From contig NZ_JADOBI010000003.1 in the NCBI RefSeq assembly GCF_015644585.1, positions 1 through 64,000 of the forward strand: 64,000 nt of DNA, in the 5' to 3' direction. Made by a program: the position numbers and the translations under genes. The stretch is from Rahnella laticis. GTDB taxonomy: Bacteria; Pseudomonadota; Gammaproteobacteria; Enterobacterales; Enterobacteriaceae. The notes beneath the pieces were generated by a model that worked only from the letters and a program-made list of their open reading frames with translations, was not told where the DNA came from and made no database searches. The first letter of the stretch is position 1, and every line of letters begins with the position of its first letter. Shown here piece after piece: positions 51,119 through 62,215 of this stretch.

Positions 51119-51373
51119 ATGGCCCTGCTGATCACACACAAATGCATAAATTGCGATATGTGCGAACCGGAGTGCCCGAATCAGGCGATTTCGATGGGCA
51201 ATGAGATCTATGAAATCGACAGCGATCGCTGTACGGAATGTATCGGTCATTACGATAAACCGACCTGTCAGAGTGTCTGCCCGATCGACAATACGATCAT
51301 CATCAATCCAGCACATAAAGAAACTAACGAAGCGCTGTGGGATAAATTCGTGGTACTGCATCACACCGTATAA
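51119..51373 (+). CDS. yfhL: YfhL family 4Fe-4S ferredoxin
   Basis: An 84-residue ferredoxin of the Allochromatium type with two 4Fe-4S clusters. CINCDMCEPECP lies at the start and CTECIGHYDKPTCQSVCP in the middle; the second motif carries the typical insertion. Start MALLITHKCINC was chosen because it begins the domain, with a TATACT -10 box about 35 bases upstream. It stands between yfhH and acpS as in E. coli. The redox partner is unknown. Confidence 0.95.
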   Translation: MALLITHKCINCDMCEPECPNQAISMGNEIYEIDSDRCTECIGHYDKPTCQSVCPIDNTIIINPAHKETNEALWDKFVVLHHTV

Positions 51374-51394
51374 TTCACGGCGTGATGCACTGAA

Positions 51395-51775
51395 TTAATT
51401 TTCGATAATCACGGTTGCACAGGCATAACGGCGTTCATCAGCCAGCGTGACATGCACCGATTTCACGCCCATTTCTGCCGCCATTTCCGCTGCGCGCGCA
51501 TGGAACACCAGCCCCGGTTTCCCGAGACTGTCATTGACCACTTCAAACTGCTCAAACGCCAGACCGTTGCGGATCCCGGTTCCCAGCGCTTTTGCTGCGG
51601 CTTCTTTGACCGCAAAACGCTTGGCCAGAAAGCGAACCGGCTGCTGATGTTGCTGGTAAACAGCCCATTCATTCGCGCACAGAATACGGCGCGCCAGCCG
51701 GTCTCCGCTGCGTTCAATCACAGCTTCGATACGGGTAATTTCAACGATATCCGTACCTAAACCTAAAATGCTCAT
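51395..51775 (-). CDS. acpS: Holo-[acyl-carrier-protein] synthase
   Basis: Transfers phosphopantetheine from CoA to acyl carrier protein. It is 126 residues. The metal/CoA motif [13 protein letters not shown] lies at the N-terminus and [19 protein letters not shown] near residue 50. The start overlaps the pdxJ stop by one base (TAATG), so the two are translationally coupled. Confidence 0.97.
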   Translation of the reverse strand: MSILGLGTDIVEITRIEAVIERSGDRLARRILCANEWAVYQQHQQPVRFLAKRFAVKEAAAKALGTGIRNGLAFEQFEVVNDSLGKPGLVFHARAAEMAAEMGVKSVHVTLADERRYACATVIIEN

Positions 51776-52506
51776 TAACGGCGTGCTTCCCGCATCAGGT
51801 TTTTCATTTCGCGCACAGCACCGGACAAACCGTCAATCACAGCCTGACCGATAATCGCGTGGCCGATATTCAGCTCATGCATTTCCGGCAGGGCCGCAAT
51901 CGGCTGCACGTTATGGTAAGTCAGACCGTGGCCCGCATTAACTTTCAGACCTTTGCCCGCGGCGTACGCTGCACCTTGTTTGATGCGTTCCAGTTCAGCC
52001 AGACGCTCAAGATCGGTTTGGGCTTCAGCGTAAGCGCCGGTGTGAATTTCAATATAAGGCGCACCGACGGCAACTGCGGCGTCAATCTGACGCAAATCCG
52101 GGTCGATAAACAGGGAAACCAGAATGCCCGCTTCGCTGAGACGGGAAACGGCGACTGTCATTTTGTCGAGCTGACCGGCTACGTCCAGCCCGCCTTCTGT
52201 GGTCACTTCTTCGCGTTTTTCCGGCACCAGGCAACAGAAATGCGGCAGAATTTCACAGGCGATCCCGACCATTTCATCGGTCACGGCCATTTCCAGATTC
52301 ATACGGGTCTGGATAGTCTGGCGCAAAAGACGCACATCACGGTCGGTGATATGGCGGCGATCTTCGCGCAGGTGAACGGTAATGCCGTCCGCCCCCGCCT
52401 GCTCGGCGATAAACGCAGCCTGGACCGGATCAGGGTAAGCCGTACCACGCGCATTACGCAGTGTCGCGATGTGATCAATGTTAACGCCCAACAGCAACTC
52501 AGCCAT
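51775..52506 (-). CDS. pdxJ: Pyridoxine 5'-phosphate synthase
   Basis: Last step of de novo vitamin B6 synthesis, joining 3-amino-2-oxopropyl phosphate and deoxyxylulose phosphate. It is 243 residues, a TIM barrel beginning [27 protein letters not shown]. The catalytic [18 protein letters not shown] and [15 protein letters not shown] segments are present. It follows recO after about 100 bases and overlaps acpS. Confidence 0.97.
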   Translation of the reverse strand: MAELLLGVNIDHIATLRNARGTAYPDPVQAAFIAEQAGADGITVHLREDRRHITDRDVRLLRQTIQTRMNLEMAVTDEMVGIACEILPHFCCLVPEKREEVTTEGGLDVAGQLDKMTVAVSRLSEAGILVSLFIDPDLRQIDAAVAVGAPYIEIHTGAYAEAQTDLERLAELERIKQGAAYAAGKGLKVNAGHGLTYHNVQPIAALPEMHELNIGHAIIGQAVIDGLSGAVREMKNLMREARR

Positions 52507-52607
52507 AACAGCTCCAGATTTTTGAATGGATTGATTTAAGAATGGAACAAAAACGATTTCCGCAGTTTACACCTTACCGTATGTCAGGGTGTAGAGCGGA
52601 GTCTGAA

Positions 52608-53342
52608 TTAACCGGCAGAATTGTCAGAAGATGAGACGGGCTTTTTTACCTGAAACTGGCGGAACAGCTCACGGCTTTTCAGCGGTTTCCCGCCGAGATA
52701 CGGCTTCAGCGCCATGCGCGTGAAACGTTTGGCGGCGCGCAAAGTGACGACGTCGAATTCACGGCTGGCGAGGGCTTTTAAATCCCTGCCGGTGAAACTG
52801 GAATTGTCGATAACCAGGCTGGCGATAAACCCTTTCTCTTCGCGGTAACGGTAAGTCATGGTGTCGCTGACTTCTTCGCCGCTGCCAGCGCAATGCAGAA
52901 AATCAACACCGTAGCCCAGATGGTACAAAAGGGATAATTCGAACTGGCGCAGGGCATATTCCGGCGAGCCTGTGGCACCGGCCAGATTTTGCAGACAATT
53001 GAGATAATCGAAGAATAAGGCGGAATAGTTCGCTTCCTGCTCGAGTACGCGGGAAACCAGCTCATTGACGTACAGGCCGCTGTAAAGCATCAAACCAGAA
53101 AGGGGAAGTGCCAGAGAAACCGGCTCGGCGTTGCGCAGGGTTTTGACTTCTCCCCGCCCGCTCCAGCGAACCAGTAAAGGCGTAAAAGGCTGCAGGCAGC
53201 CTTTCAGATTGGACCGGCGGCCACGCGCACCTTTAGCCAGTATGCGTACCCGCCCTTGTCCCTCAGTGAAGAGATCCAGCATCAGGCTGGTTTCACTGTA
53301 AGGTCGCCCATGCAAAACAAATGCGCGTTGCCAGCCTTCCAT
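52608..53342 (-). CDS. recO: DNA repair protein RecO
   Basis: RecFOR pathway mediator that helps load RecA on SSB-coated DNA. It is 244 residues with an N-terminal OB fold ([40 protein letters not shown]) and a helical C-terminus. The zinc-binding cysteines of some family members are not evident. It lies 11 bases after era in the rnc-era-recO unit. Confidence 0.96.
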   Translation of the reverse strand: MEGWQRAFVLHGRPYSETSLMLDLFTEGQGRVRILAKGARGRRSNLKGCLQPFTPLLVRWSGRGEVKTLRNAEPVSLALPLSGLMLYSGLYVNELVSRVLEQEANYSALFFDYLNCLQNLAGATGSPEYALRQFELSLLYHLGYGVDFLHCAGSGEEVSDTMTYRYREEKGFIASLVIDNSSFTGRDLKALASREFDVVTLRAAKRFTRMALKPYLGGKPLKSRELFRQFQVKKPVSSSDNSAG

Positions 53343-53353
53343 AGGCGCGGACC

Positions 53354-54939
<1,586 letters not shown>

Positions 54940-55001
54940 TTACCAATAGATCAAGAATGCGTCAAAAACTTCAGCATACGGAACAGGCCTGCTTCGCCCT
55001 A

Positions 55002-55034
55002 AGCCAATCCAAAGCTGTTTCGTTTGCAGTGGCT
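55002..55034 (-). promoter_or_regulatory. Stem-loop in the rnc leader (candidate rncO)
   Basis: AGCCACTGCAAA and TTTGGATTGGCT form a 12-base stem with two internal mismatches and a 9-base loop, about 70 bases before the rnc start. In E. coli RNase III cuts a leader hairpin to limit its own expression; this is a likely counterpart. Confidence 0.5.
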
Positions 55035-55148
55035 CCCTCTGTTCTTTTGTGTTTTTGTTCTTTTCAAAGAAAAACTAAAAATCAGGGGGCCAACTTTTAT
55101 CGCCCGAAAGGATATTCTACAACGGGTGAAAATATAATGCTGCGCTAA

Positions 55149-55210
55149 TATACCCGTCAAAACAGAAGTTGCAGGAGCAATAGCTTCCTGCAACTTGAAT
55201 TATCGGGCTA
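55149..55210. repeat. Short ERIC-like element (internally deleted)
   Basis: The outer sequence TATACCCGTCA...AGTTGCA and the inner palindrome AAGTTGCAGGA / TCCTGCAACTT followed by GAATTATCGGG look like the two ends of an ERIC repeat joined with the middle missing. It lies between lepB and rnc and may act as a hairpin in the transcript. Confidence 0.5.
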
Positions 55211-55224
55211 CTGACGCCAGCAGA

Positions 55225-56202
55225 TTAATGAATTCCACCAATACGGCTTAAACGGACACCGGTCGGCCATTCACCTTCCTGCTTTTTAAAGCTCATCCAG
55301 ATTGCAGAAGCTCTGCCCACTAAATTCTGCTCTGGCACGAAGCCCCAATAACGGCTGTCAGCGCTGTTATCACGGTTATCGCCCATCATGAAATAATGGC
55401 CGGCCGGAACAACCCAGGTTCCCAGAGGCTGACCCGGCTGCTGGTAATACGCACCCAGCTGGTCACGCGCGCCAGGCACGGTCAGAATACGGTGAGTCAC
55501 ATTGCCCAGCGTTTCATTGCGTTGCACCAGACGAACGCCGTCTTGCGGAACGTTGCCGGTCGGCGGAGTCTCAAAGAAACCACTGCTCGCTTCGCCACCA
55601 GAAGACTGGCCGAAAGTCTGCACAAAATCACTGGCTGTACCCGTGTCGTAAGTCACCGCAAGCGCAGTATTGCAACTCTGACCATTTTCACAGGCAGGCT
55701 GAACGGTCACTTGCTTGCTGAACGGATCATAAGTTACACGGTCGCCCGGCATCCCTACTAAACGTTTAATATAGTCAATGCTCGGATCACGCGGGTATTT
55801 AAATACCACCACGTCGCCACGTTTTGGTTCGCCAGTCGGAATAAGCTTGGTCTGAGTGATCGGATCTTTCAGACCATAGGCGTATTTTTCTACCACAATG
55901 AAATCGCCAATCAACAGCGTTGGCATCATTGAACCGGACGGGATCTGGAAGGGTTCATAAATAAATGAACGCACCACGAACACGACTAACAATACCGGGA
56001 ATACAGAAGCACAGGTTTCCACCCAGCCTGGCTGCTTCGCGACCTTGCTCAGCGTGACGTCGTCAACTGCACCGCCAGTTTCGGCCTTAATTTTAGCAAT
56101 TTTCGCCCGACGTGCAGGTGCCAGCTTGAAACGATCAAGGCACCAGATAATCCCTGATACCAGCGTTGCAATCGCCAGAATCAGGGCAAACATGTTAGCC
56201 AT
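55225..56202 (-). CDS. lepB: Signal peptidase I
   Basis: Cleaves signal peptides from exported proteins. It is 325 residues with two N-terminal membrane helices (about 5-22 and 63-80). The catalytic serine is S91 in QIPSGSMMPTLLIGDF and the lysine lies in DPSIDYIKRLVGMPGDRV near residue 146. MMGDNRDNSADSRYWG near 275 is the box E motif. It lies 28 bases after lepA, as in E. coli. Confidence 0.98.
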   Translation of the reverse strand: MANMFALILAIATLVSGIIWCLDRFKLAPARRAKIAKIKAETGGAVDDVTLSKVAKQPGWVETCASVFPVLLVVFVVRSFIYEPFQIPSGSMMPTLLIGDFIVVEKYAYGLKDPITQTKLIPTGEPKRGDVVVFKYPRDPSIDYIKRLVGMPGDRVTYDPFSKQVTVQPACENGQSCNTALAVTYDTGTASDFVQTFGQSSGGEASSGFFETPPTGNVPQDGVRLVQRNETLGNVTHRILTVPGARDQLGAYYQQPGQPLGTWVVPAGHYFMMGDNRDNSADSRYWGFVPEQNLVGRASAIWMSFKKQEGEWPTGVRLSRIGGIH

Positions 56203-56230
56203 GCATACTCCCTACAACTCAATTAAGGAT

Positions 56231-58030
56231 TTATTTGCTGTCTTTGCCTACGTGAAGAATGGCCAGGAACGCTTCCTGCGGTAACTCAACGTTGCCCACT
56301 TGTTTCATGCGTTTCTTACCATCTTTCTGTTTCTGCAACAGTTTTTTCTTACGGCTGACGTCACCGCCATAACACTTGGCGAGAACGTTTTTACGTAATT
56401 GCTTAACCGTCGAACGGGCAATGATGTGAGCACCAATCGCCGCCTGGATTGCAATGTCGAACTGCTGACGCGGGATTAATTCCTGCATCTTCTCAACCAG
56501 CTGGCGTCCACGGAACTGTGAGTTGCCACGGTGAGTGATCAGCGCCAGCGCATCCACACGGTCGCCGTTGATTAGAACATCAACACGCACCATGTCAGAA
56601 GTCTGGAAACGTTTGAAATTGTAATCAAGAGACGCATAACCGCGTGAAGTGGACTTCAGACGGTCAAAGAAATCGAGCACGACTTCCGCCATTGGAATTT
56701 CGTAAGTCAACGCAACCTGATTGCCGTGATAAACCATGTTGGTCTGCACGCCACGTTTCTCAATACATAACGTGATTACGCTGCCCAGATATTCCTGCGG
56801 CATCAGCATGTGACACTCGGCGATAGGCTCGCGTAATTCGAGAATGTTGTTCAGCGCAGGCAATTTAGACGGGCTGTCGACATAAACGGTTTCGTTACCG
56901 GTCGTCAGGACTTCATACACTACCGTCGGTGCGGTGGTGATCAGATCCAAATCGTATTCACGTTCCAGACGTTCCTGAATGATTTCCATGTGCAGTAAAC
57001 CCAGGAAGCCACAGCGGAAGCCGAAGCCCAGCGCGGTAGAACTTTCTGGTTCATAGAACAGGGAGGCATCGTTCAGGCTGAGTTTGCCCAGCGCGTCACG
57101 GAAGTTTTCATAATCGTCAGAGCTGACCGGGAACAGGCCAGCATAAACCTGAGGTTTCACTTTCTTAAAACCAGGCAATGCTTTGTCCGCAGGCTGACGC
57201 GCTAACGTCAGGGTATCGCCCACCGGCGCGCCCAGTATGTCTTTGATCGCGCAAACCAGCCAGCCTACTTCGCCGCAGTTCAGAATGTCTTTATCAACAC
57301 GTTTAGGCGTGAAAATACCCAGACGATCGGCGTTATACACCTGTCCGGTACTCATCACTTTAATTTTGTCGCCTTTTCTCATGGTGCCGTTTTTGATACG
57401 AACCAGAGAAACCACGCCAAGGTAGTTATCGAACCAGGAGTCGATGATCAGTGCCTGGAGCGGCGCTTCCGGATCACCTTCTGGTGGCGGAACATCACGA
57501 ACCAGACGTTCCAGCACTTCTGGCACGCCAACCCCGGTTTTCGCCGAGCAACGCACCGCGTCGGTCGCATCAATACCCACGATGTCTTCGATTTCCTGTG
57601 CAGCGCGATCGGGATCAGCAGCAGGCAAATCGATTTTGTTCAGAACCGGAACAACTTCCAGATCCATTTCCATCGCGGTGTAACAGTTTGCCAGCGTCTG
57701 CGCTTCAACGCCCTGACCGGCATCGACCACCAGCAACGCACCTTCACAGGCGGCCAGAGAACGGGAAACTTCATAAGAGAAGTCAACGTGCCCCGGGGTG
57801 TCGATAAAGTTCAGATGGTAAACTTGCCCATCTTTCGCTTTGTAATCGAGGGTAACGCTTTGCGCTTTAATGGTGATGCCGCGTTCACGTTCCAGATCCA
57901 TTGAATCGAGAACCTGCGCTTCCATTTCACGATCGGACAAGCCACCGCAAATTTGAATAATACGGTCTGACAGCGTCGACTTACCGTGGTCAATGTGGGC
58001 AATAATGGAGAAATTTCGTATATGCTTCAT
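56231..58030 (-). CDS. lepA: Elongation factor 4 (LepA)
   Basis: A ribosome-associated GTPase affecting elongation or ribosome assembly. It is 599 residues, the normal length, from [23 protein letters not shown]; the open frame extends 37 codons farther but that part is not conserved. G motifs [16 protein letters not shown] and [10 protein letters not shown] are clear, and the C-terminal LepA domain ends [21 protein letters not shown]. It is the first gene of lepA-lepB. Confidence 0.98.
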   Translation of the reverse strand: MKHIRNFSIIAHIDHGKSTLSDRIIQICGGLSDREMEAQVLDSMDLERERGITIKAQSVTLDYKAKDGQVYHLNFIDTPGHVDFSYEVSRSLAACEGALLVVDAGQGVEAQTLANCYTAMEMDLEVVPVLNKIDLPAADPDRAAQEIEDIVGIDATDAVRCSAKTGVGVPEVLERLVRDVPPPEGDPEAPLQALIIDSWFDNYLGVVSLVRIKNGTMRKGDKIKVMSTGQVYNADRLGIFTPKRVDKDILNCGEVGWLVCAIKDILGAPVGDTLTLARQPADKALPGFKKVKPQVYAGLFPVSSDDYENFRDALGKLSLNDASLFYEPESSTALGFGFRCGFLGLLHMEIIQERLEREYDLDLITTAPTVVYEVLTTGNETVYVDSPSKLPALNNILELREPIAECHMLMPQEYLGSVITLCIEKRGVQTNMVYHGNQVALTYEIPMAEVVLDFFDRLKSTSRGYASLDYNFKRFQTSDMVRVDVLINGDRVDALALITHRGNSQFRGRQLVEKMQELIPRQQFDIAIQAAIGAHIIARSTVKQLRKNVLAKCYGGDVSRKKKLLQKQKDGKKRMKQVGNVELPQEAFLAILHVGKDSK

Positions 58031-58452
58031 TATAAAAGTTTTTCTGCCTTGGTATTTCTGAATCATTCGCCATGAACATACAGCGACGGTTTGTAGGTTG
58101 GCTGTCTTTCGCCTAAGTCGCAGCATTCTACATGCCAGCACTGGGAAAACCTAGTCTCGGCACGCCCTAACTCCAGATTATGCGAGCTTTCCCATCAGGA
58201 AGAGGCCAACTTTTCATTTATTTTCATTTGTCACCTCTTTGCGCCTGCCAGCAACATCCATTAATCCGGGTTGGGCAAATGCAAAAGCCTCCTGTTTATT
58301 TTAGGAAAATACCCATATACAAAAACAGACAGCGCAACTTAATATATTGTTATAAAAAGAAATAACTCTCCCCCAACCTACTTAATTCTTAATTACTGTC
58401 TTCTTTAAACAGCTTTTTTATTTTAATTCAATCCGGTCACAAGGTTAGCGAT
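58031..58452. other. AT-rich region between lepA and the unidentified membrane protein gene
   Basis: About 420 bases with no credible gene. The right half is markedly AT-rich. It holds the divergent promoters. No RNA gene was recognised. Confidence 0.4.
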
Positions 58453-59271
58453 ATGATCAATGAAGGGCGGCTGCTCAGTCAGCATGGCTTTGCCAAAGCC
58501 AACTCGTGGATCACTCTGGTCCTGTCAGTACTGTTACTGATTGGCGGCGCGGTGCAAATTGCATTCCTGCTGGCTTTCGGACACACCACAGCCGGGCTGC
58601 ACAGCGTGGTGTTGTCAGCTTTGCTCAGCATTGCGCTGGGGATAGTCCTCATCATGTTAAGACGCTTCATCCGTCCACTTCAAATCTATCAGCTGCATGA
58701 AAACGGTATTTTAGTTATAAGCCAGACGGACAAAAAAAATCGTTTTATTCCGTTCGAACGGATTATGGATATATATCGTTTCAGAACCGGTAAATACACA
58801 CGTCGTATTTTAAACACGATGATATTTCGTGAAGAAAATAGCAAAACCTGGCATCGGATCACGCCAAATATTGCTAATTCCGAACGGTTAATTGAAGTTA
58901 TTAAAAACGAACAGCTGATGTTTCGTGGTCCGTGGGCGTTAAATACATTGGCTCAGGGTGGCGATATTCTTTTTACCCGGCTGCTTAATGCCCGCTGCGG
59001 ATTGAAACGGTTTATCAGCTCTAACCTTCTGGCAACGCACGAAAAACGAATCAGGCTGAGCGCACTGATGCTGACCACGGATGAAGGGAAGACGGTGCCG
59101 GTTGAAGACATTCAGTTTATCAGCGGTGGCAGCAACAGCCCGCTGATCCGATTGCTGGATAAACATGGCAGGATCCTGTTTTCCGTGCCCTATACCTCGC
59201 TCTCAAGCGCAGATCTTTTCATAGCGCTGATTGAGCATATGATTCAGAACCGGATACCTGTCAGAAACTAA
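58453..59271 (+). CDS. Unidentified membrane protein with two N-terminal helices
   Basis: A 272-residue protein not recognised with certainty. Two membrane helices lie near residues 19-43 and 49-69, separated by a short periplasmic turn. A cytoplasmic part then has two similar strand-rich segments: QIYQLHENGILVISQTDKKNRFIPFERIMDIYRF (about 76-110) and RIRLSALMLTTDEGKTVPVEDIQFISGG. This could be a PH-like or DUF6585-like arrangement. An AAGG site lies eight bases before the ATG. It is inserted between lepA and rseC, which are close together in E. coli. Its base composition is lower in GC than its neighbours, hinting at transfer. Confidence 0.75.
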   Translation: MINEGRLLSQHGFAKANSWITLVLSVLLLIGGAVQIAFLLAFGHTTAGLHSVVLSALLSIALGIVLIMLRRFIRPLQIYQLHENGILVISQTDKKNRFIPFERIMDIYRFRTGKYTRRILNTMIFREENSKTWHRITPNIANSERLIEVIKNEQLMFRGPWALNTLAQGGDILFTRLLNARCGLKRFISSNLLATHEKRIRLSALMLTTDEGKTVPVEDIQFISGGSNSPLIRLLDKHGRILFSVPYTSLSSADLFIALIEHMIQNRIPVRN

Positions 59272-59329
59272 AAATGCCACTGAATCAATAGAAAGAGTGG
59301 CATTTATACGCATCACGAATGGAGCGATT

Positions 59330-59806
59330 TTAAGAAGGCAACTCGCTGTCAGTAGAGTAGCGGAATGCATTCGGTGGTAACCCGACCTGCAAGACCACCG
59401 GCTGATAACCGGCTTTGCCATCGACTTTTGCTGCCAGCGCTTTTGCAATCAGGAAGCCTAATCCCCCGCCGAGCACAGCACCAATCACCGCGTACATATC
59501 TTCCTTCAGCAAGGCCTGTAGCAATCCCCCGCCGGCAATCACACCAAACAATGGCGTCATATAGACCAAAAATGCCGAACGCAAAAGGCTTCCCTCAGGG
59601 ATCCCCAGTTCGACTTTCTGGCCCGGTTCCAGAGGTTCATTGATGCTGACCTGAAGATTATGCTCTGTTTGTGGCCCTAACTCGTTCAATACGCGGGCAC
59701 CACATCCTGAGCGTGAATGGCAGCTACTGCAACCCGCCTGCGTTTCACAACGCAGCGTTGCAATACCATTTTGCCACGAGATAACTGTGGCCCATTCTTT
59801 CATCAT
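59330..59806 (-). CDS. rseC: SoxR-reducing system / sigma-E factor regulatory protein RseC
   Basis: An inner-membrane protein of 158 residues. The N-terminal cytoplasmic part has clustered cysteines (RCETQAGCSSCHSRSGCGARVLN). Two membrane helices follow (FLVYMTPLFGVIAGGGLLQALL and YAVIGAVLGGGLGFLIA). The start MMKEWATVISWQNG was chosen by family match. It is the last gene of rpoE-rseA-rseB-rseC; in E. coli it is a minor positive influence on sigma-E and takes part in reducing SoxR. Confidence 0.93.
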   Translation of the reverse strand: MMKEWATVISWQNGIATLRCETQAGCSSCHSRSGCGARVLNELGPQTEHNLQVSINEPLEPGQKVELGIPEGSLLRSAFLVYMTPLFGVIAGGGLLQALLKEDMYAVIGAVLGGGLGFLIAKALAAKVDGKAGYQPVVLQVGLPPNAFRYSTDSELPS

Positions 59807-59833
59807 GTGATCACCCGTTTTTTTAGCCAAAAG

Positions 59834-60784
59834 TCATTTTGCGGAGAAGACGATACTGTCAGCAATACGTTTGGCGGTTGAAGGTGGCAATTCTCCGACA
59901 ACGGTAATTTCATTGCCGTTGCGAATTTCTGTCTGCACCGTTCTGCGCCCCTGCCTGATTAACTGTTCAGAGGGCCCGCTGGTCGTAGAGCTGATATTGA
60001 CGGAGAAACTGAATAATCCATCAGTATACAGACGTGATTCTATCGTGACGGGCATATTTGGCAAGTTTCTGCGACTGCTTGCTACTTCCGTGACGCCAGC
60101 CGGAAGCCATTTCACCTGCCAGCTAAATTTCGCCTGCTCGGAAGCAGGTAAAGAAAGGACTGGTGGTAAACTGGCTTTTTCCAAATCAGCCAGCATGCCA
60201 ATAGCTTGTTTTCCATCATCAAAACTGATGACACGGAACTGCTCCAGTGTTTCACCGTCTCTGTCTAACAGATCAACCCGCATAGGCAATTTCGTCTGCT
60301 CATCCACCCAGATGACATAGCTGAAACGCGTACCATCACGCGAAACAACGCGGATCACCTGACTCAGGCGGTCGGCAGCACGGGCGCGTCCTACGGCAAT
60401 AAAGTCGTAGTATTTTGAAAGCAGGGAGAAATCACTGAAAACGATGGAAGGAAGGGAATCAACGATATGATCGCCATCCAGAGTGAAAGGCTGTAACCCG
60501 GTCTCAAAGTAGCTGATGTCTTTTCCACGCTGGACAATTTCACGGCGCGGCCCATCCATCAGAACCAGTTGAGCGAGTAAGACTTCCTTCGAGACAGCAT
60601 GACGATAGCGAAAGGAGTCAATCCCCTGCTTCGTGATGTTGATAAAACCCATTTCATAATTCAGCGACTGGCTGGCTTTACCCATTTCTTGTAATAACGC
60701 CTCGGAAGTCGGTTCTGCCGAGGCGATACTTGAAGAAAGCAGGCTGCCCGTCGCTAAACAAACGGCAAACCAAAATTGCTTCAT
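59834..60784 (-). CDS. rseB: Sigma-E factor regulatory protein RseB
   Basis: A periplasmic protein of 316 residues that binds RseA and shields it from DegS until lipopolysaccharide intermediates displace it. The signal peptide ends near SSSIASAE. Large MucB/RseB N-terminal domain (about 25-200) and C-terminal domain (about 215-310). The start overlaps the rseA stop by one base (TAATG). Confidence 0.96.
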   Translation of the reverse strand: MKQFWFAVCLATGSLLSSSIASAEPTSEALLQEMGKASQSLNYEMGFINITKQGIDSFRYRHAVSKEVLLAQLVLMDGPRREIVQRGKDISYFETGLQPFTLDGDHIVDSLPSIVFSDFSLLSKYYDFIAVGRARAADRLSQVIRVVSRDGTRFSYVIWVDEQTKLPMRVDLLDRDGETLEQFRVISFDDGKQAIGMLADLEKASLPPVLSLPASEQAKFSWQVKWLPAGVTEVASSRRNLPNMPVTIESRLYTDGLFSFSVNISSTTSGPSEQLIRQGRRTVQTEIRNGNEITVVGELPPSTAKRIADSIVFSAK

Positions 60785-61431
60785 TACTGCGTTTGCGTTC
60801 CTAAAGACTGAGTTCCTGGGACCTGAACAGCAGCTTGCTGCGGGGTGATCGGTTCGAGCTGAAGCTGCTCAGAGTGCAAGCGGCGCTGCAATTCGTAATC
60901 CTGCAACATAGCATTGATGCGTTTACGTTGCTCCTGCACATTTTGTTGCCCGCTGGTGGTATTGCCTTCATTTGGCACGCCGAAGCTCACCGGAGAAGCT
61001 TTACCCATCATAGGCAACGTATTGAACGCAGGAGTTTCCGGAGAAGCACCCGTTGCGTCAGGCTGATTGTAGTGCTGCACACCCACAATCACGGCCAGAG
61101 ACACACACGCGGCCACACCAATCTGGGTCAGCTGGCTCGCCCAAGGACGAACTTTGTGCCAGAAAGGCATTTTCTGCCAGGTATGAGGCTGAGGCTGCGA
61201 TTCTGTAGCGGAACCCGGCACCAGTTTAACCGGCTCGTTTGCCAGCGCTGCGGCCACACGGTCTGCGATATCCAGATGCACCACATTCCCAATATCACCG
61301 CGTAAGGTATCGCGGATCAAATGATAACTCTGCCAGCTTTGCTGAAGCTTATTATCCGTTGATAAAGAACTTAGCAGTTCTGAATCAATCGCTTCACCAT
61401 CCATCAGAGCGGAAAGCTTTTCTTTCTGCAT
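60784..61431 (-). CDS. rseA: Anti-sigma-E factor RseA
   Basis: A 215-residue inner-membrane anti-sigma factor. The N-terminal domain (1-70, MQKEKLSALMDGEAIDSELLSSL) binds sigma-E, one helix (LTQIGVAACVSLAVIVGV, about 100-117) crosses the membrane, and the periplasmic part binds RseB. It is cut in turn by DegS and RseP under envelope stress. It lies 30 bases after rpoE. Confidence 0.96.
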   Translation of the reverse strand: MQKEKLSALMDGEAIDSELLSSLSTDNKLQQSWQSYHLIRDTLRGDIGNVVHLDIADRVAAALANEPVKLVPGSATESQPQPHTWQKMPFWHKVRPWASQLTQIGVAACVSLAVIVGVQHYNQPDATGASPETPAFNTLPMMGKASPVSFGVPNEGNTTSGQQNVQEQRKRINAMLQDYELQRRLHSEQLQLEPITPQQAAVQVPGTQSLGTQTQ

Positions 61432-61461
61432 GCCTAAGTACCCTTCCTGTGTCCGTCATCT

Positions 61462-62037
61462 CTAACGCTGGATGAGCGGTTGAACTTTGTTATCAATTGC
61501 TTCCCGGGCACGGAATATACGGGATCTGACCGTACCCACCGGACAATCCATGATGGCGGCTATTTCTTCATAGCTCAACCCATCCAACTCCCTCAAGGTA
61601 ATCGCCATGCGAAGATCTTCAGGAAGTGCTTCAATAGTACGGAAAACTATCTGCCGTAACTCTTCAGACAACATCAAGTTCTCAGGGTTCGAAATTTCTT
61701 TCAGGGCACCGCCACTTTCGAAATTTTCGGCTTCATTTGCGTCGACGTCACTTGAAGGCGGACGTCGTCCCTGAGCGACCAGATAATTTTTCGCTGTGTT
61801 GACTGCAATACGGTACAGCCAGGTATAAAAAGCACTGTCGCCGCGGAAAGATTCCAGCGCGCGATACGCTTTAATAAAAGATTCCTGAACCACATCAGGC
61901 ACATCGCCCTGTGGCACATAGCGGGATACAAGGCTCGCTACCTTATGCTGGTAACGAATAACCAGTAAATTGAACGATTTTTGATCACCCTTCTGGACCC
62001 GCTCAACCAGAACTTGATCGGCTAACTGCTCGCTCAT
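61462..62037 (-). CDS. rpoE: RNA polymerase sigma-E factor
   Basis: The extracytoplasmic stress sigma factor, 191 residues from MSEQLADQVLVERVQKGDQKSF, matching the E. coli start; the longer open frame overlaps its own promoter. Sigma-2 region (DVVQESFIKAYRALESFRGDSAFYTWLYRIAVNTAKNYL) and sigma-4 helix-turn-helix (LSYEEIAAIMDCPVGTVRSRIFRARE) are almost identical to E. coli. It is first in rpoE-rseABC and divergent from nadB. Confidence 0.98.
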   Translation of the reverse strand: MSEQLADQVLVERVQKGDQKSFNLLVIRYQHKVASLVSRYVPQGDVPDVVQESFIKAYRALESFRGDSAFYTWLYRIAVNTAKNYLVAQGRRPPSSDVDANEAENFESGGALKEISNPENLMLSEELRQIVFRTIEALPEDLRMAITLRELDGLSYEEIAAIMDCPVGTVRSRIFRAREAIDNKVQPLIQR

Positions 62038-62121
62038 CCGAGGTAAAATCTCCCCAAAACCATCTCCGCGCTTAAAGTCGTACTGCCAGCTTTCATCATT
62101 ATATTCCTGAGCAAGTACTGC

Positions 62122-62149
62122 TTGGAGTTCACATGAAACATAAAGTTCC
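62122..62149 (-). promoter_or_regulatory. Sigma-E-type promoter of rpoE
   Basis: GGAACTT as -35 and TCCAA as -10 are separated by 16 bases on the minus strand, the sigma-E consensus layout. It lies about 85 bases before the rpoE start and fits autoregulation. Confidence 0.65.
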
Positions 62150-62215
62150 ACATCGCCATTGTTTTTTCTATTGAAGTCTCATGCCCGTGGCTTTTTCACG
62201 GAGGTTTAGGCTAAC

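Noticed and set aside
51373-51395. Search for the ohsC/shoB type I toxin locus known between yfhL and acpS in E. coli
   Set aside because: Only about 20 bases separate the two genes here, so the locus is absent.
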